From: Megamerina dolium
Lineage: Eukaryota; Arthropoda; Insecta; Diptera; Megamerinidae
Length of the DNA stretch: 64,000 nucleotides
Assembly: GCA_963854835.1 (NCBI GenBank)
Contig: OY978526.1
Location: forward strand, 68,227,418 to 68,291,417
Direction of reading: 5' to 3'
Shown here: piece by piece, positions 1 to 11,674 of the stretch
Numbering within the stretch: position 1 is the first letter of the stretch
Layout: every line of letters begins with the position of its first letter
The notes under the pieces: model-generated
Database searches by the model: none
What the model saw: only the letters and a program-made list of their open reading frames with translations
Told to the model about the DNA's origin: nothing
Program-made: the position numbers and the translations under genes

Positions 1-540
1 TCTCCCTGTTCAGTCTACTGTTTTGACTGCTCCTTTGTATCAGGTGTGAAGTGGTAGACCCATGTCTCATCCATGGTTACGAATCGACGCAAAAACTCTG
101 TTTTATTACTGTGAAACATCGCCAAACACTCTATACAAACATCTTCACGACGTTGTTTTTGTTCTATTGTGAGCAAACGCGGCACCCATCTTGAACACAG
201 CTTTTTTATCTCCAAATTTTCGGTCAATATACGATGTATAGCACTTTTTGAAATGCCTGTAGTTTCACCCAGTTCACGTATCTTCAGCTGGCGATCATAT
301 AATACCATTTTGTGGATTTTGTTAACCATTTCTGGCGGGGCCACCTCAATTGGTCGACCACTACGGTATTCGTCTTAGCAGTTCGTACGACCTCGTTTAA
401 ACTCTGCCACCCAATATTTTATGGTCGTAAACGAAGGAGCAGAGTAGAATCTAGTTCCAATTTTTTCAATGTTTACAAATTCACTGAGGTCGTTAACTTT
501 CGAGGGCTCCAAAAATACTATACGACGTGGCGCCTTGAAA
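1..540 (-). pseudogene. mariner transposase relic, truncated by window edge
   Basis: One continuous minus-strand frame reads as the N-terminal part of a mariner transposase: an N-terminal EPSKVNDLSEFVN-like segment, a helix-turn-helix region ending in GISKSAIHRIL, the linker WVPRLLTIEQKQRRED, and the first catalytic aspartate in the TMDETW box. Two in-frame stops break it: TAA at 375-377, in the segment normally reading as a charged linker, and TAG at 15-17, where the family has the tryptophan of SKQW. The initiator region is also lost. The C-terminal half, with the other two catalytic acidic residues, lies beyond the window. No terminal repeat is visible on the inner side. I see a dead mariner copy; which mariner subfamily it belongs to is not settled here. 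Confidence 0.85.
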
Positions 541-2360
541 CTTAAAACATATGTTTTATAAGGTTGCCACTTTTCACCAAAGTAATTTTTTTCAAACTAA
601 TGCCGCTATCTATATGTCAGGTCGGGTAGTTTTGGGACTGCTCTCGTACCATTCTCGTTGCATTAACTGAAACCGAAGAAATTTTCGGCACTTCTTTTAG
701 CTACCATCCAGCGGGAATAGGGATCTCGTCTGAAAGCAGTGACCAGTAAGTTGACTTGTAATGGGATCAACAAGAATTATTCTGGGGTTGCTTTAGGAAG
801 GTATCATCAAACCACCATCAATCCGTATAATATTTCTAAAATGACTCAAATAAATACAACATAAATAATATGTACTCGTATTTATATGGATTTGAACTTT
901 ATTATTTTTCTTTTACCAATTTTTATTATAGTAATTTTGAAATATTTTTACATAAATATTTTTTTTTTTTTATTTATATGTAGGTATGTCTTTCTGGTTC
1001 AACACTACAGACATCTAAAAATTTGAAATTCATTTTAAGTTTTGTCATTTTTGCTATGGTCATTGTTTCTTTACTCTTCACAAAATGCAATATGATTTGA
1101 TTTAAAATTGTTTTCTTTTATTTGAATGAAATAATTATAAATATTATTTATAATAAATGAGTTTATGGTATTTTCAACAATGAATTTCGTTTACATGAGA
1201 TTATGAGATTAGAATTATTCAAGTTTTTCCATATACATATATATATGTATTATAATATATAGAGATTTTGAAAATTTCACATAATTTTTTCATATGTATG
1301 TGTAGTACGCATACTATTAATTTTAATCAATCTTTATCATTTATAATTTGTAACATTATCATCAATATTGAGTTGTAACAATCTATATAAATATGCTTAA
1401 ATGACAACATACAAGTTTTTATATTATAGTTTAGTATATATGTATGTCTATAGTATGTATGTATGTATGTATATTTATATACTCGTATATAGTATTCATG
1501 TATGTAGTAATAAAAGGTACTCTTCTATTATGAACTTGTACCATTCTTAGAAGCAGGCTAATTCAACATTCAAAGCGTTTAAGAATATTCAAGAGATTTC
1601 CAGCAAATAATGAGAACAATTTTTAAACAATAAATAATTTCAACAAAAACAAAGTAGAAACGTTCAAAAACAAAATTGTCAAAATAACAATAAGGCTTTG
1701 CCGTATAACGAATGAGAGTTGTCGTCATTTGCAAATATATAATTTCATTAATAATACATACAATTTTACACAGATAAACACGCTAGACTACATAATTTTT
1801 TTTTTGTTCTTGTGTTTAAATGAATACAAAGCCAATAACTATAAATGGAAACAATCGCAAAGAAATTTGTTAATAAAAACTAATAAATTATAGCAACATT
1901 ATAGCATTGATTTATTGCATTTCAATTTGAATAGATACTATAAATTATAATTTGTATAAATATTATCTATAATCACATATTTAAGTTTCATTTGCAAAAA
2001 TTATAGTCGAAAAATTAATTAGCAATTAAAAATTAATCAATTATAATAAAATTCTACTAATAATAATAATTTAAAATACAATACCAAAATTAAATTTAAT
2101 AAAAAAGTAATAAATTATGTTAGTAAAAAATTGCTATGAACTATAATTGATTAATTAAAATTATAGGAAGCTTTTTTATATTTTTATTTTATTAAAATTT
2201 ATTAACTGTTGTAATAATTGAATTGAAATTAAAATTCAATTTATAAGAATTCAATTTATAAAGGTGCGGCCAGACTATACAAATATTTAACGACAAGCTG
2301 TCCAATATTTGCTTTGGTGTGGCCATCAAATAAATAATTTTAAACTTGCCAATACGCATA
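541..2360. other. AT-rich spacer
   Basis: Very AT-rich DNA with short poly-T, poly-A and TATG/TACA runs (for example GTATGTAT repeats near 1440-1490). I see no convincing coding frame, RNA gene or element end. The right edge, from about 2270, becomes less AT-rich just before the Tc1-like insertion. Confidence 0.6.
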
Positions 2361-2585
2361 CAGTGGCTCCCAGCTTATTTCGTACAGTGACAGTTTAAAA
2401 ATTGCTGCAGTCGTAATTCCTAATATAGCAAAAATTTGAACAAAATATAAATGCCATTTTAGAAAGGAAGGTTTGTTTTTTATTTTCCAAAATTTACTTT
2501 TTCAAAATTTTAGTGTTTGACACTATAAAAAAATAAAATAAGAAAAAAATAGGAAAATTCATGTCACAGCTTATTTCGTACAGTC
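2361..2585 (+). repeat. left IR/DR terminal repeat of the Tc1-like element
   Basis: Outer and inner transposase-binding-type direct repeats share an identical 18-bp core (2371-2388 and 2567-2584), separated by about 180 bp of AT-rich DNA. In known IR/DR elements both copies bind transposase; that role is inferred here. Confidence 0.8.
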
Positions 2586-2599
2586 TCTTTAAGTTCAAA

Positions 2600-3639
2600 C
2601 TAAAAACAAAGTAAGTTGATTTTAATATTTAGTTGACATCCCTTAGCGTTAATGACAGCCTGGAGTCTATTTGGCATTGAATCCACCAATTTTTGAGTGA
2701 TGTCTGGTGTGATTTTTTTCCATTCCTCCATCAGTACCTTCTTTAGGTCTTGCTTATTAGAAATCTTGTGTGTTCTTATTTTATTGTCCAAAATAGACTA
2801 AAGATTTTCAATCACATTCATGTCAGGTGACTGTGGTGGTGGAGACATCAAGTGTGAGCAGTTCAAATAAGCCAAGATTGCACAATCCCAGATTTATGTT
2901 TTGGGTCATTATCTTGGTAGTACCGAAATTCTTCCCGCAAACCCAGTTTGTCTGCACTTTGAAGTAAATTGTTTTTCAGAATCTCGAGGTACTTCATTTT
3001 GTCCATTGTTTCCTCAATAAAAACCAATTCACCTACTCCGGCTGCTGACATACAGGCCCAAACCATCACGCTACCGCCACCATGCTTCACTGTGGGCTTA
3101 AGGTTCTCCTTGTTTAGCTCGGTATTCGCTTTACGCCAAACATATGACATTCCGTCCGAGCCAAAAATATTAAACTTAGACTCATCCGCGAAAATAACGG
3201 TATTCCAGAACGCAGGAGTATTAATAATATGCTCTTTGGCGAAGTCAAGTCGGCGTTGTATATTCATTTTCGAAATGAATGGTTTCTTTCGGGCTACTCG
3301 ACCGTTCAAGTCATGATTGCGCAGCACACGTCGGACAGTTTCAGCACTGGATGATTTTCCTATTTCACGCTGAACCTCTGCAGCCAACTTCGGAGCGGAT
3401 AACTTTGGATTTTTCTTAATTTTTCGTACAATATAACGCTCGTCTGAAGCGTTGAAAATCTTATTAGGTGCTTCTCTGCCCTTGTTCTCCAACCGATTTT
3501 CGCGAACGAAGCGTTGAATGATGTATTGGACAGTTGAGGCACTTAAATTTGTCATTTCAGCAATTTTTCGCACACTCTGACCTTTCCTAAAATGGTTAAT
3601 TACCAGTTTACGCTGTTCCATCGTTGTACGACGACCCAT
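2600..3639 (-). pseudogene. Tc1-like DD34E transposase, frameshift plus one stop
   Basis: Reading from ATG at 3639 (MGRRTTMEQRKLV), the frame gives the paired-type N-terminal DNA-binding domain with two helix-turn-helix units (SVRKIAEMTNLSASTVQYII, then SAPKLAAEVQREIG). The catalytic domain follows, with the first aspartate in FADESKF, the glycine-rich GGGSVMVWACMS box and the second aspartate in DNDPKH. The frame shifts near 2870, after QSWL. The other frame continues with SPDMNVIENL, which carries the catalytic glutamate at the DD34E spacing, and meets TAG near 2800 where the family has the tryptophan of ENLW. It then runs open to the C terminus (ITPDITQKLVDSMPNRLQ). All three catalytic residues survive; only one indel and one nonsense change separate it from an intact frame, so inactivation looks recent. 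Confidence 0.88.
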
Positions 3640-3787
3640 AACGCTAAATGTTTAATTTACAGCACTTTAACTATTTAAAATAATAATAATAAAAATTGTT
3701 ATAATAGTTAAAAAGGTCCAAAAACTCATACAATTCAAAAAAACTTTGTAACTGCGCGGCAGAATGAAACTTACTTACATTGAAGTT

Positions 3788-4010
3788 TGTGTACGAAATA
3801 AGATGTGAGCTGAAAATCAGCTGATCAATAGTTTTTCTCTCTTGCATAACAAAAAGAAAAATTTTTGGGGTTCCCCGTTTTCTTATTAGGTTTACTAAAC
3901 ACATACACAGACATCTACATTCAAAACTTATCGATAAGTTTTTTAGTTTCGATGTTACAGCCATGTACATAAAAATATATACACTGTACGAAATAAGCTG
4001 TGAGCCACTG
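3788..4010 (-). repeat. right IR/DR terminal repeat of the Tc1-like element
   Basis: Inverted counterpart of the left terminus. The outer core at 3983-4000 matches the left core exactly. The inner copy near 3789-3806 is recognisable but carries substitutions. Confidence 0.75.
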
Positions 4011-4012
4011 TA

Positions 4013-4990
4013 TATGTAATTGCGTAGTGTGACAGTAGTGTATTTAATGTTGTAAAATTTTTATACCAGTAAACACTGCAAATACAGTTGCTTTATGAGA
4101 TGCCACCTAAAAAGTTGTTGAGAATCTCTAAATTTAACCTATTAACGTTATAATATATGACGATGTCGTAAAGTTTTTTGAAAAATAAAAAAGAGTATTT
4201 GATTCTGCACAGTTGAAGCTAATTAAGTCGAAAAATAAGCAAATAAGCAATTCTTTAACAGCTGTAAGATTAAACTTAACGAATTCAACCATTCATGATC
4301 TCCGCCATAAAATGTTATTACTGAAAGAAATTTTCTGCCATGAAAGTGATGTATTTTTGAAAAAGTTTATTTACAAAAATGAGAATAGGGCAAAAACTTG
4401 GACCAACCTTAAAATACTTCTATGCCGATATTCAGCAAAAGTAGGTTACATTGGTTTTGTGGGTTTCAAGGGAATATTACTTTTTTGTTTTTACCAAACA
4501 ATACCATGATCAGGGAACGACGCCATTGTAATATTTAACAAAAACCCGTCATTATATAAAACTTGGGTACTGTGTCTAATTGGATTTAGTATGAATTTTA
4601 ATTGAATTGAAAATTAATAAGTATTTTGTTATGAGAGGAGTCTAACCAGGACAGATCGAAGTGAAGAGAACCACGACCACCAATATTTATGCCACAGAAC
4701 GAAAAGGCCCGGAAGCCATCAAAGATAAGGAGGACGGAATAAAAAACCGCAGCAGATTATCGAACAGGCAAGCGGAAAGAATAAAACAAGCATTAATGAG
4801 CAGAGTAAGTAATGATAATTCTGAAAATTTGAAATATAACCTAAGCTATAAAGGCCCTAATGTGGAAATTGTGTGCGTGGAAAACCAATTAATGCCATTA
4901 TTGCAGTGGCGTATCCAGGGTTTTCACAAGGGGTGATAAGATGAAAAAGATCTATAAAAACCATTTTTAATGATTTTTAAATATCTATAT
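4013..4990. other. spacer with an unassigned open frame
   Basis: AT-rich DNA. An open stretch on the plus strand at about 4661-4936 encodes a basic peptide (RSRLSNRQAERIKQALMSR and so on) that I do not recognise; it runs into a CAGTGGCGTATCCAGG motif at about 4904 that resembles a transposon end. I do not call it a gene. Confidence 0.4.
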
Positions 4991-5009
4991 TGGGGCTGTG
5001 CGATTAATC

Positions 5010-5112
5010 GTTTGTTCAAAAATTTTGAATAATCAAAATATCGATTAATCAAAATTGTAATTATTCTTTTAATCAGATTTGATTAAATTTTTGATTAATC
5101 AAAATATATTTA
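5010..5112. repeat. GATTAATC repeat cluster, left
   Basis: About six copies of GATTAATC or ATTAATCAAAA variants in roughly 100 bp, spaced irregularly by about 10-25 bp. The 8-mer is self-complementary, so the cluster can be read on either strand. Confidence 0.6.
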
Positions 5113-5249
5113 ATTTGTTTTTCCTTATTTTTGAAATTCTCTTTGGGAATAAAAATTTAAAACACATTCTCATATTCATAGCAGATAAGGGGAAAAAAAT
5201 ATACCAAATAACAGAGTTAAAGTATTTTTATGGGTGAATATGAGTGAAT

Positions 5250-5810
5250 ATGGGTGAATGCTTGAATAAGCAAAACTGTCGCATCGGAGGTTTCGAAAAC
5301 CGAAGAGAAATGGTCGAATAAGCTCTCTACCCATAACGAGAGACAATTTGGGGCGGTTTTTGTAGTGACGGTGTCCTTAGACCACATTTCAGTGAATGGA
5401 TTGCGTTACCGAATGATATTGACTGAATTTTTTGGCCTGAAATTGATGTCATGGACGAGGACGATGTTTATTTTCAGCAAGACTGCGCCACATGCCATAC
5501 AACTGGTGTAACAATTGTTCTATTGCGTGAAATATTTGCTGGACATGTGATTTCTCGAAATGGAAACTTTGAGTGGCCGCCGAGATCGCGAGACTTAATA
5601 CAATTAGACTTTTCTCTTTGGAGCAACGTACGGATAAAGTCTGCGCTAAAGCTCCAGCAATATTGAGACAATATTAGAGCTGTTATTCGCGAGTTACAGT
5701 CACAATTATGAGAAAATGTGATGAAAAATTCCATCAAGAGAATTGTTATATGCAAGAAGGGTCGCGGCGGACATTTGGCAGATATTGTGTTCCATTACTA
5801 ACCTCGGAGC
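5250..5810 (+). pseudogene. Tc3-like (Tc1/mariner superfamily) transposase relic
   Basis: Plus-strand fragments in shifting frames resemble the C-terminal half of an insect Tc1/mariner-superfamily transposase, often annotated Tc3-like. In order they give LNKQNCRI..FENRREMVE, a degenerate region around 5340-5440 (VNG.RYRM), then DVYFQQDCATCHTTG with the second catalytic aspartate. After that come a WPPRSRDL..LDFSLW box (the third acidic position is in this region) and a C-terminal NSIKRIVICKKGRGGH. Several frameshifts and in-frame stops are needed to join these. No terminal repeats were found, so it is a fragment. Confidence 0.8.
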
Positions 5811-7670
5811 TTGTACTTTCTTTGGATTTTACTTTTAAAATAAAATTATCAGCATTTTTCACAAAAATATGGTATTATTAAAAAATTAAACACATACAAA
5901 ATTCTCTAGAATTTAGATTAAAGCAGGACTAATGCATTTCATTCATATTGCATCATTAAGCATACAGACAACACAATCAATAAACATTTAACATCACATG
6001 CCAAACATCAACTTCTGTCATCAAATCTACCACGTACGTTATTCAACTCGGCTCTCGTTCCACACCAATTATTGTTCTCTTTAACATTTAACATAACAAT
6101 CGTACAATTACATCAGCCAATATCTCTTTCATCAATTCTATTTCTTCTATCAACTCTGGTCTCGTTTTTTAGTATTCAACCTACACAATACATACCTCAG
6201 GCAATAACAGCAACACTAAATTCACCAAACAATCCTTAAAAGTAATTACAACCATACCCTTACGTTTATCAACATATCATAAAACGAATAAAGAAAGAAA
6301 AAAAAAAAATTTAAATAATATAATAAATTAAATAATAACCTCTGCAAATAGCTATATATTCTACAGGGCAAATAATCCATAAAAAAAAAAACAATATATT
6401 TGAATCTGCTTGCCTGCTACGTAAAAAAAAACAACACAAATCAATTTCTATAGTGATAACTGATAATCAACCAACTACAAAAAAAAATTGTATTGACTGA
6501 CCGTACCTTATGGTAAGTTCAAATGAATATTTATATATAGATATTTTAAGTAAAATATATACTTAATACATATGTATGTAATTATATTGTACATATTTGT
6601 GTTTTTGTAAGCATATATGCTTATAACTTATTTATGTTTTTTTCTTTCATTTAAAATTTGTAATTTTTTTTCATTTCTGTTTAATTTTAATCAAATAATT
6701 TTTGAATTTTTGTTTTTATTTAATTATTCATTATCAGCCAATTACATAAAATTTTTCAATATCTTGTTTAGCCAATTACAATGCATTCTTAGATATGATT
6801 TTGATGTTGCTAATATTTCCTATTAATTTAATTCGATTTTTTATTTACGATAATTTTGAACATACGAGAATTTCAAGTAAAATTGAGTTTTTTTTTTCTT
6901 ATATTTGTTTTCAATATTTCATTATTTAAAATGTTTTCCTTGTAACAACAATAAATTTCCAAGTATGTATTTACCTAGGTATAATAAATTATGCTTGCAT
7001 AGGATTTTTAGTTTTTTCTTTTTTTTTTTTGTTTGTTTTGTAAATATTATACAATAAGAGTATATTTTTATTTAATTAAAGTTGTAATGAATTTTTTCAA
7101 ATTTTTTTTTAAGCTGGTTATGTTTATTTTTGTTTTTAATTTTTATGTTTGCTCAGTGTATAGGTCTTTTTTTAAGATCGTGTATATTTCTCCATATATG
7201 TATATATATGTATGTATATTTATGTATATGTAAATGCATTATTATATGTTTATGTTTAATTTTTTTAAAATGTTATATTCAATAAATGCATACGTTTCAT
7301 AAAGAATGAATTAAATATTGGGAATAGGCTTTCAGTACCTCTGTATTTTAGATGTTTATGCTATACACTCTACATCCAATGACACTATATGGTTCAGCTT
7401 GTAAGTATGGGAAATATTATAATAATTGTTCTTCTTTTTTATAATTTATAATTTGTTTTATTGTCAGTCGGAAAGAAAGGAAGGGGAAAAATGGTAAAAA
7501 ATTTAAAGCAAAAAATTTATAAACGTTTCAACACTTGGGATCGTTTCTTTGTGAAATTTAGGATCCAGCTTAAAAATAGTGTAAACTTTTTTGAAAAATT
7601 TCCCATACAAAATTGGTGAAAAATAAGGTAAATTATATATAATTCTAAGAGTATGCGTAAAATTAGAATT
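5811..7670. other. AT-rich spacer
   Basis: AT-rich DNA dominated by TTTTT/ATTTT tracts and TATGTATA runs near 7195-7230. No coding frame or structured element is supported. Confidence 0.6.
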
Positions 7671-7674
7671 CTGA

Positions 7675-8035
7675 TTAATCAATTTGGTATTCAATTAATC
7701 AAAAGTTGTTTAATCCAATAACAAATTATTACAATAATCATGATTTGATTATTCAAAAACTGAAATTATTCAATTAATCAGGATTTTGAATAATCTGAAT
7801 AAAATATTCGCAATATTTATAATAGTTTTTCAAATGCAAAGTGGAGTGGATAAGTTTTCCAAAGCTTTGAGTCATTTTAATATATTTTTTCGAAAATAAT
7901 ATTTCAAAATTAGAGAAAATTGGTTTGGTTGAATAATCGAAAAAATGTGATTTGATTAATCATAATTTTGATTATTCGAATAATTGATTAATCTGAATTT
8001 CTATTAATCAGATTGTACGACTAACAAATTAATCG
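7675..8035. repeat. GATTAATC repeat cluster, right
   Basis: Many ATTAATCA, GATTATTC and GATTAATC variants over about 360 bp, matching the left cluster in motif and mirrored by the GCGATTAAT end at 8029-8037. Confidence 0.6.
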
Positions 8036-8539
8036 CATAGTTCTAATAGAAACTATTGACTAATCACAATTTCGACGAGTAGATTCATTCTCAAAATTCA
8101 TCATCAAAATTCAGCGAAGGTGCTGCCTTGGCCATACTGATCGAAATGACGAAGTTGCTCCATCAAAAAATACGTTTTTTCTGTTCGCGGACGTCCAAGT
8201 AGTGTCTACGGTACAAGGATAAAGTACTGAATGGCCTACATGGCTTATCTGTGTTAAGCTTTCAAAATTGTCATGAACATGTTTTACTTGAGGAATCTGC
8301 TCCTTCATTTCCAAATATGCATCGATGGGTTTTTTTTTAAATTTAAGCGAGATCGTACAAGCATTAAAGGTGAACCTTGGGCATCTCACACGACCGAGTA
8401 CTCCATATTTGAATATATGAAAAATGACATATGAAAAAGGTGCTCAGAAAATTAATGCCACATTCATTAACGATTCACCAAAAATGGAATAAAAAATTTA
8501 TTTCTCATCGTAATTTGGAGTATTTTAAGTAGAATAAAA

Positions 8540-8715
8540 TAGCATTTTTTAGCATTATCGTTGCGACTTGGATCCACCACCATGATTCTAAAATGAAGCA
8601 AGCACATTTACAGTGGACTAAAGCTGATTGAAGTTAGAACAATCGCGCAAAATGGCATCAGTTTTGTTGATGGATTATCTTGAGAAATATAGAACAATTA
8701 ACTCTGAATATTGAC
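8540..8715 (+). pseudogene. mariner transposase scrap
   Basis: Plus-strand frames give TWIHHHDSKMKQAHLQW, the region after the first catalytic motif of mariner transposases, followed in another frame by RKMASVLLMDYLEKYRTINS, which corresponds to the next conserved block (MASVFWD..GVxLIDYLEKGxTIN). A frameshift and missing residues lie between. Only about 60 residues are recognisable, with no ends. Confidence 0.6.
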
Positions 8716-10640
8716 TCTGAATATTAACTTGAACACCCACCGTAATCATCAGATTAGGCTCCCAGCGAATATTACGTCTGCAGAAACATGAAATAATTTC
8801 TTCATGTGCAGTGGTTTTCTTCGAATGAAATATCCATTGAAGCCGTGGAACAACATTTTGCAGAGCTTTAGATATATCATTACAGGGATGGTATAAACTT
8901 ATTGGGCGATCGTTGGAATAAGTGTATTGAAGTTGAGGGAGATTATATTGAATAAAAAACCAATTCATTTAAAAAATGCAGATTATTTCATTCGTGTTCT
9001 CAATGCTTTTGAACCAACCTATATATTTATAATTAAAGGCTGACTTCATATACCTAGAGCATATTTCAAAACTGGTCCTAGTATATCTTATATACAAAAG
9101 TGATAAATCCGATTTTATTTTGTTGATTGAATTGAAGTTGAGTTGAATCAATCGAATCGATTGAAGTTAAGTATCTCATCGTGATCCTCTTTCAATGAAA
9201 TTCACGAATGAAAATCTATATTACACATGTCAGTTCAAGCAAGAACCCAACAAAGCCATAATTGCGCTTCAAAACCAAGTATTTATTTTTCAAAAATATC
9301 TCAAACATGCAAAATAACGATTTATAACGGTTTTGCATGCTTGCTCTTTATTTGTTTATGTATGATTAATTAATTATGAAGAAAGCATCATCGGGTAGAG
9401 TGTATCAAATCAATATAAAACTATCTATAATGGTCATATAAATATATGTATATAATTATTTGGGTGCATAGTTAGTATATGTTTATGTATTGTATAAAAA
9501 GAGGTCATTGTAAATAATATTCATATACATACAATATATATAAAATTTGATTGTTAAAAGCTCAAGTAAAAAAAAAATTCTAAAAACACCTTAAGCGAAC
9601 ATTTTCAATTAAAAATTTTTTATTTTGGTTATTTTTGTTTTAAAAAAATTTTACAAAACATGTAAAATTTTGCAATACTAGCTTTGTGCGATTGTAAAAA
9701 ACCATATATTGCTTAACATATATGCAAATTTATTTAGGTATATACATAAATAATATCATTTTCACATAATAAAATTACGTACATATAATAGATTGAGTCG
9801 CCTCTCGTACAAAGGAAATCATTTTCAAATATTCACTCCTTAATTGAGAGCATTATTTCGGCGCACTTCTATCATAACTTCAACAATTGATGGCCGATTT
9901 AAAGATGTTATATACCATTGAAAATGCCTCAGCAGGCGCTACATTTACTTTTTAGACAATATTGCTGTCCGAGTTCAAATTCATCTAATGGACTCAGTAA
10001 CTCCGTCTTGAGCCACCTTAACTAGAATTTGTGGTACATAGAGTTAAAGCTCTTAAAAATTCTTGAAACTTTTGCCTTTGAAGTATTTTACTAAATTCAT
10101 AAACAATAACTCTACAACAGATCAAAATTATAGTCTAAATTGTATGGAAATAAAAATTATCGCATGATATACAAAAATAATTCGCAAACCCATTTAAGGC
10201 TATAATTTCAAACGGCTATAGAATTGTTGTTTATGTTTCTAATAACACACTTTAAAGGCGAAAGTGTCAATATTTTTTAAGGGCTTTCATGCTACGAATA
10301 AATAAATGCAAGTTAGAGTGATACAGTTTAGATTTATTGAGTTAACATGCTAAATCTGAACTCGCCTAATAGGCATATATAGTGATCATCTCGACGTCGA
10401 GCCAAAAACCCTTAACGTTATGAAAGAAATTCGTTTTATCCAGATGCTCTCCTAGGTGTGCTTGCTCATCGATTCACTCTAATGTATATATTTATATAAT
10501 AAGAAGAATAAAAAAAAAATATTGCAATACCTCACTCTAAATAAATCTACTTAAATTCTATACAATTGTTGTTGTTGTTGTTGTGGTTGTTTTGCTAAAG
10601 AAAAATTTGTAATTTTACGACTAGTTACAATTTGGCTTAC
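8716..10640. other. spacer downstream of ANKS1
   Basis: AT-rich intergenic DNA. Two minus-strand open stretches (8675-8968 and 8969-9151) show no recognisable domain and look like chance frames. A (TTG)n run lies at 10566-10582. Confidence 0.55.
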
Positions 10641-10645
10641 ATACA

Positions 10646-10651
10646 TTTATT
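10646..10651 (-). terminator. possible poly(A) signal for ANKS1
   Basis: AATAAA on the minus strand, about 225 nt past the ANKS1 stop codon: a plausible 3' UTR length. AATAAA is frequent by chance in such AT-rich DNA, so this is only a candidate. Confidence 0.3.
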
Positions 10652-10874
10652 TGCACTTGTACAAAGTCCTTTCAGAAGATTGGACATGACATGCTTGCAT
10701 GCTTGATCTAGATACTTAAGTCTTTAGTACATTGAAATTTTCTTTCAAAAATAATTAAAACAATTAATCAAAATAATAACAATAATATTTATAATTTGGT
10801 CTTTTATCATCATTATCATCATCAACATCATCATTAGAATGATTCAAATTTTTTGGTAGATATAAGTAATGAAA

Positions 10875-11039
10875 CTATTTTCCATCCGCTGCACTCAATT
10901 GAGCGCCTTGCAATATGCTACTATTATTATCATCTAATGTTAGTGGCAATGGTGTCGTTATAATGCCATCACGTAATGCCATTTGATAGGCCACCTCGAA
11001 TGCTTGACCTAATGTTAATATTATATCTGTTGCTAAATC
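10875..11039 (-). CDS. ANKS1: ANKS1 exon 13 (PTB C-terminal helix and stop)
   Basis: Residues 1409-1462 plus TAG at 10875-10877. [20 protein letters not shown] is the closing PTB helix, followed by a short tail ending AADGK. Acceptor CATGTAG. Confidence 0.93.
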   Translation of the reverse strand, partial: DLATDIILTLGQAFEVAYQMALRDGIITTPLPLTLDDNNSSILQGAQLSAADGK

Positions 11040-11643
11040 CTACATGGAGAATAAGTAACAATAATTTATTTTTATATTCAATTTATTAATTGAAGAGCAA
11101 AATTGAATGTTTGAATGAGATTATATGGAATACTACTACTCACCGTACTATCCACATTGAAGACATGACAATAGTGTATATCATTCTCTTTGGTTATATA
11201 GGCGAAATGTTTTAAATCATCAGAGTCTTGACAGGCGCAATTGATATTCTGTATTTCATGTTCACAAATTGTATGCTATACATTTATAATAAGTGGTAGT
11301 GGGATAAGTGTAATGGAAGGAGATATACTTTAGTATGTATGTAATAAGTTATGCGCCAAGTTATAAATAAAGGATGTGATATATAATATAGTACATATAC
11401 TACGTATATAATTATACTCAATAGATAGATGCATACATTTCTTTTATAATGCAACATACAGCATACTCATATAAATATATTGTACGAGTATACGTATGTA
11501 TGAACTCACCTTGGTGTCCACATTAATAAATTCCACACCACGATATGATATGGCTAAGCATACTAATACACGTTTCTGTTTGTTAAACGAACTATTTCTG
11601 TATAATTTGTGCTGTTGTTGTTGTTGTTGTGCTTGAGCAATTT

Positions 11644-11674
<31 letters not shown>

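Larger units (their letters stand above)
2361..4010 (-). mobile_element. Tc1-like DNA transposon with IR/DR termini
   Basis: A complete 1650-bp Tc1/mariner-superfamily element. It starts CAGTGGCTCCCAGC and ends with the inverted complement (GCTGTGAGCCACTG), flanked by TA at 2359-2360 and 4011-4012, the expected target duplication. Each end is a long inverted repeat of about 225 bp that carries a second, inner copy of the same core. The core CAGCTTATTTCGTACAGT at 2371-2388 recurs at 2567-2584; the mirror cores are at 3983-4000 and, mutated, about 3789-3806. This doubled arrangement is the IR/DR architecture known from Tc1-like elements such as Sleeping Beauty and Minos. The transposase lies inside on the minus strand. 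The element is structurally whole but its gene is broken. Confidence 0.9.
4991..8049. repeat. candidate 3-kb element bounded by inverted GCTGTGCGATTAAT ends
   Basis: The left side has TTGGGGCTGTGCGATTAAT (about 5000) and the right side, inverted, TTAGAACTATGCGATTAAT (8029-8047). Fifteen of 19 positions agree and every difference is a G/A transition. Both flanks are packed with GATTAATC or close variants (about 5010-5110 and 7675-8035), while the interior is AT-rich with a foreign transposase relic. This looks like an old fold-back or hAT-type element with subterminal repeats, later invaded. No clear target duplication was identified, so the limits are tentative. Confidence 0.35.

Noticed and set aside
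4661..4936. Plus-strand open frame of 91 codons with a basic start
   Set aside because: No recognisable domain, and its end runs into a transposon-end-like CAGTGGCGTATCC motif. It may be a TE scrap; not enough to call a gene.
8111..8389. Minus-strand 92-codon frame
   Set aside because: No recognisable motif; lies between a repeat cluster and a mariner scrap on the other strand.
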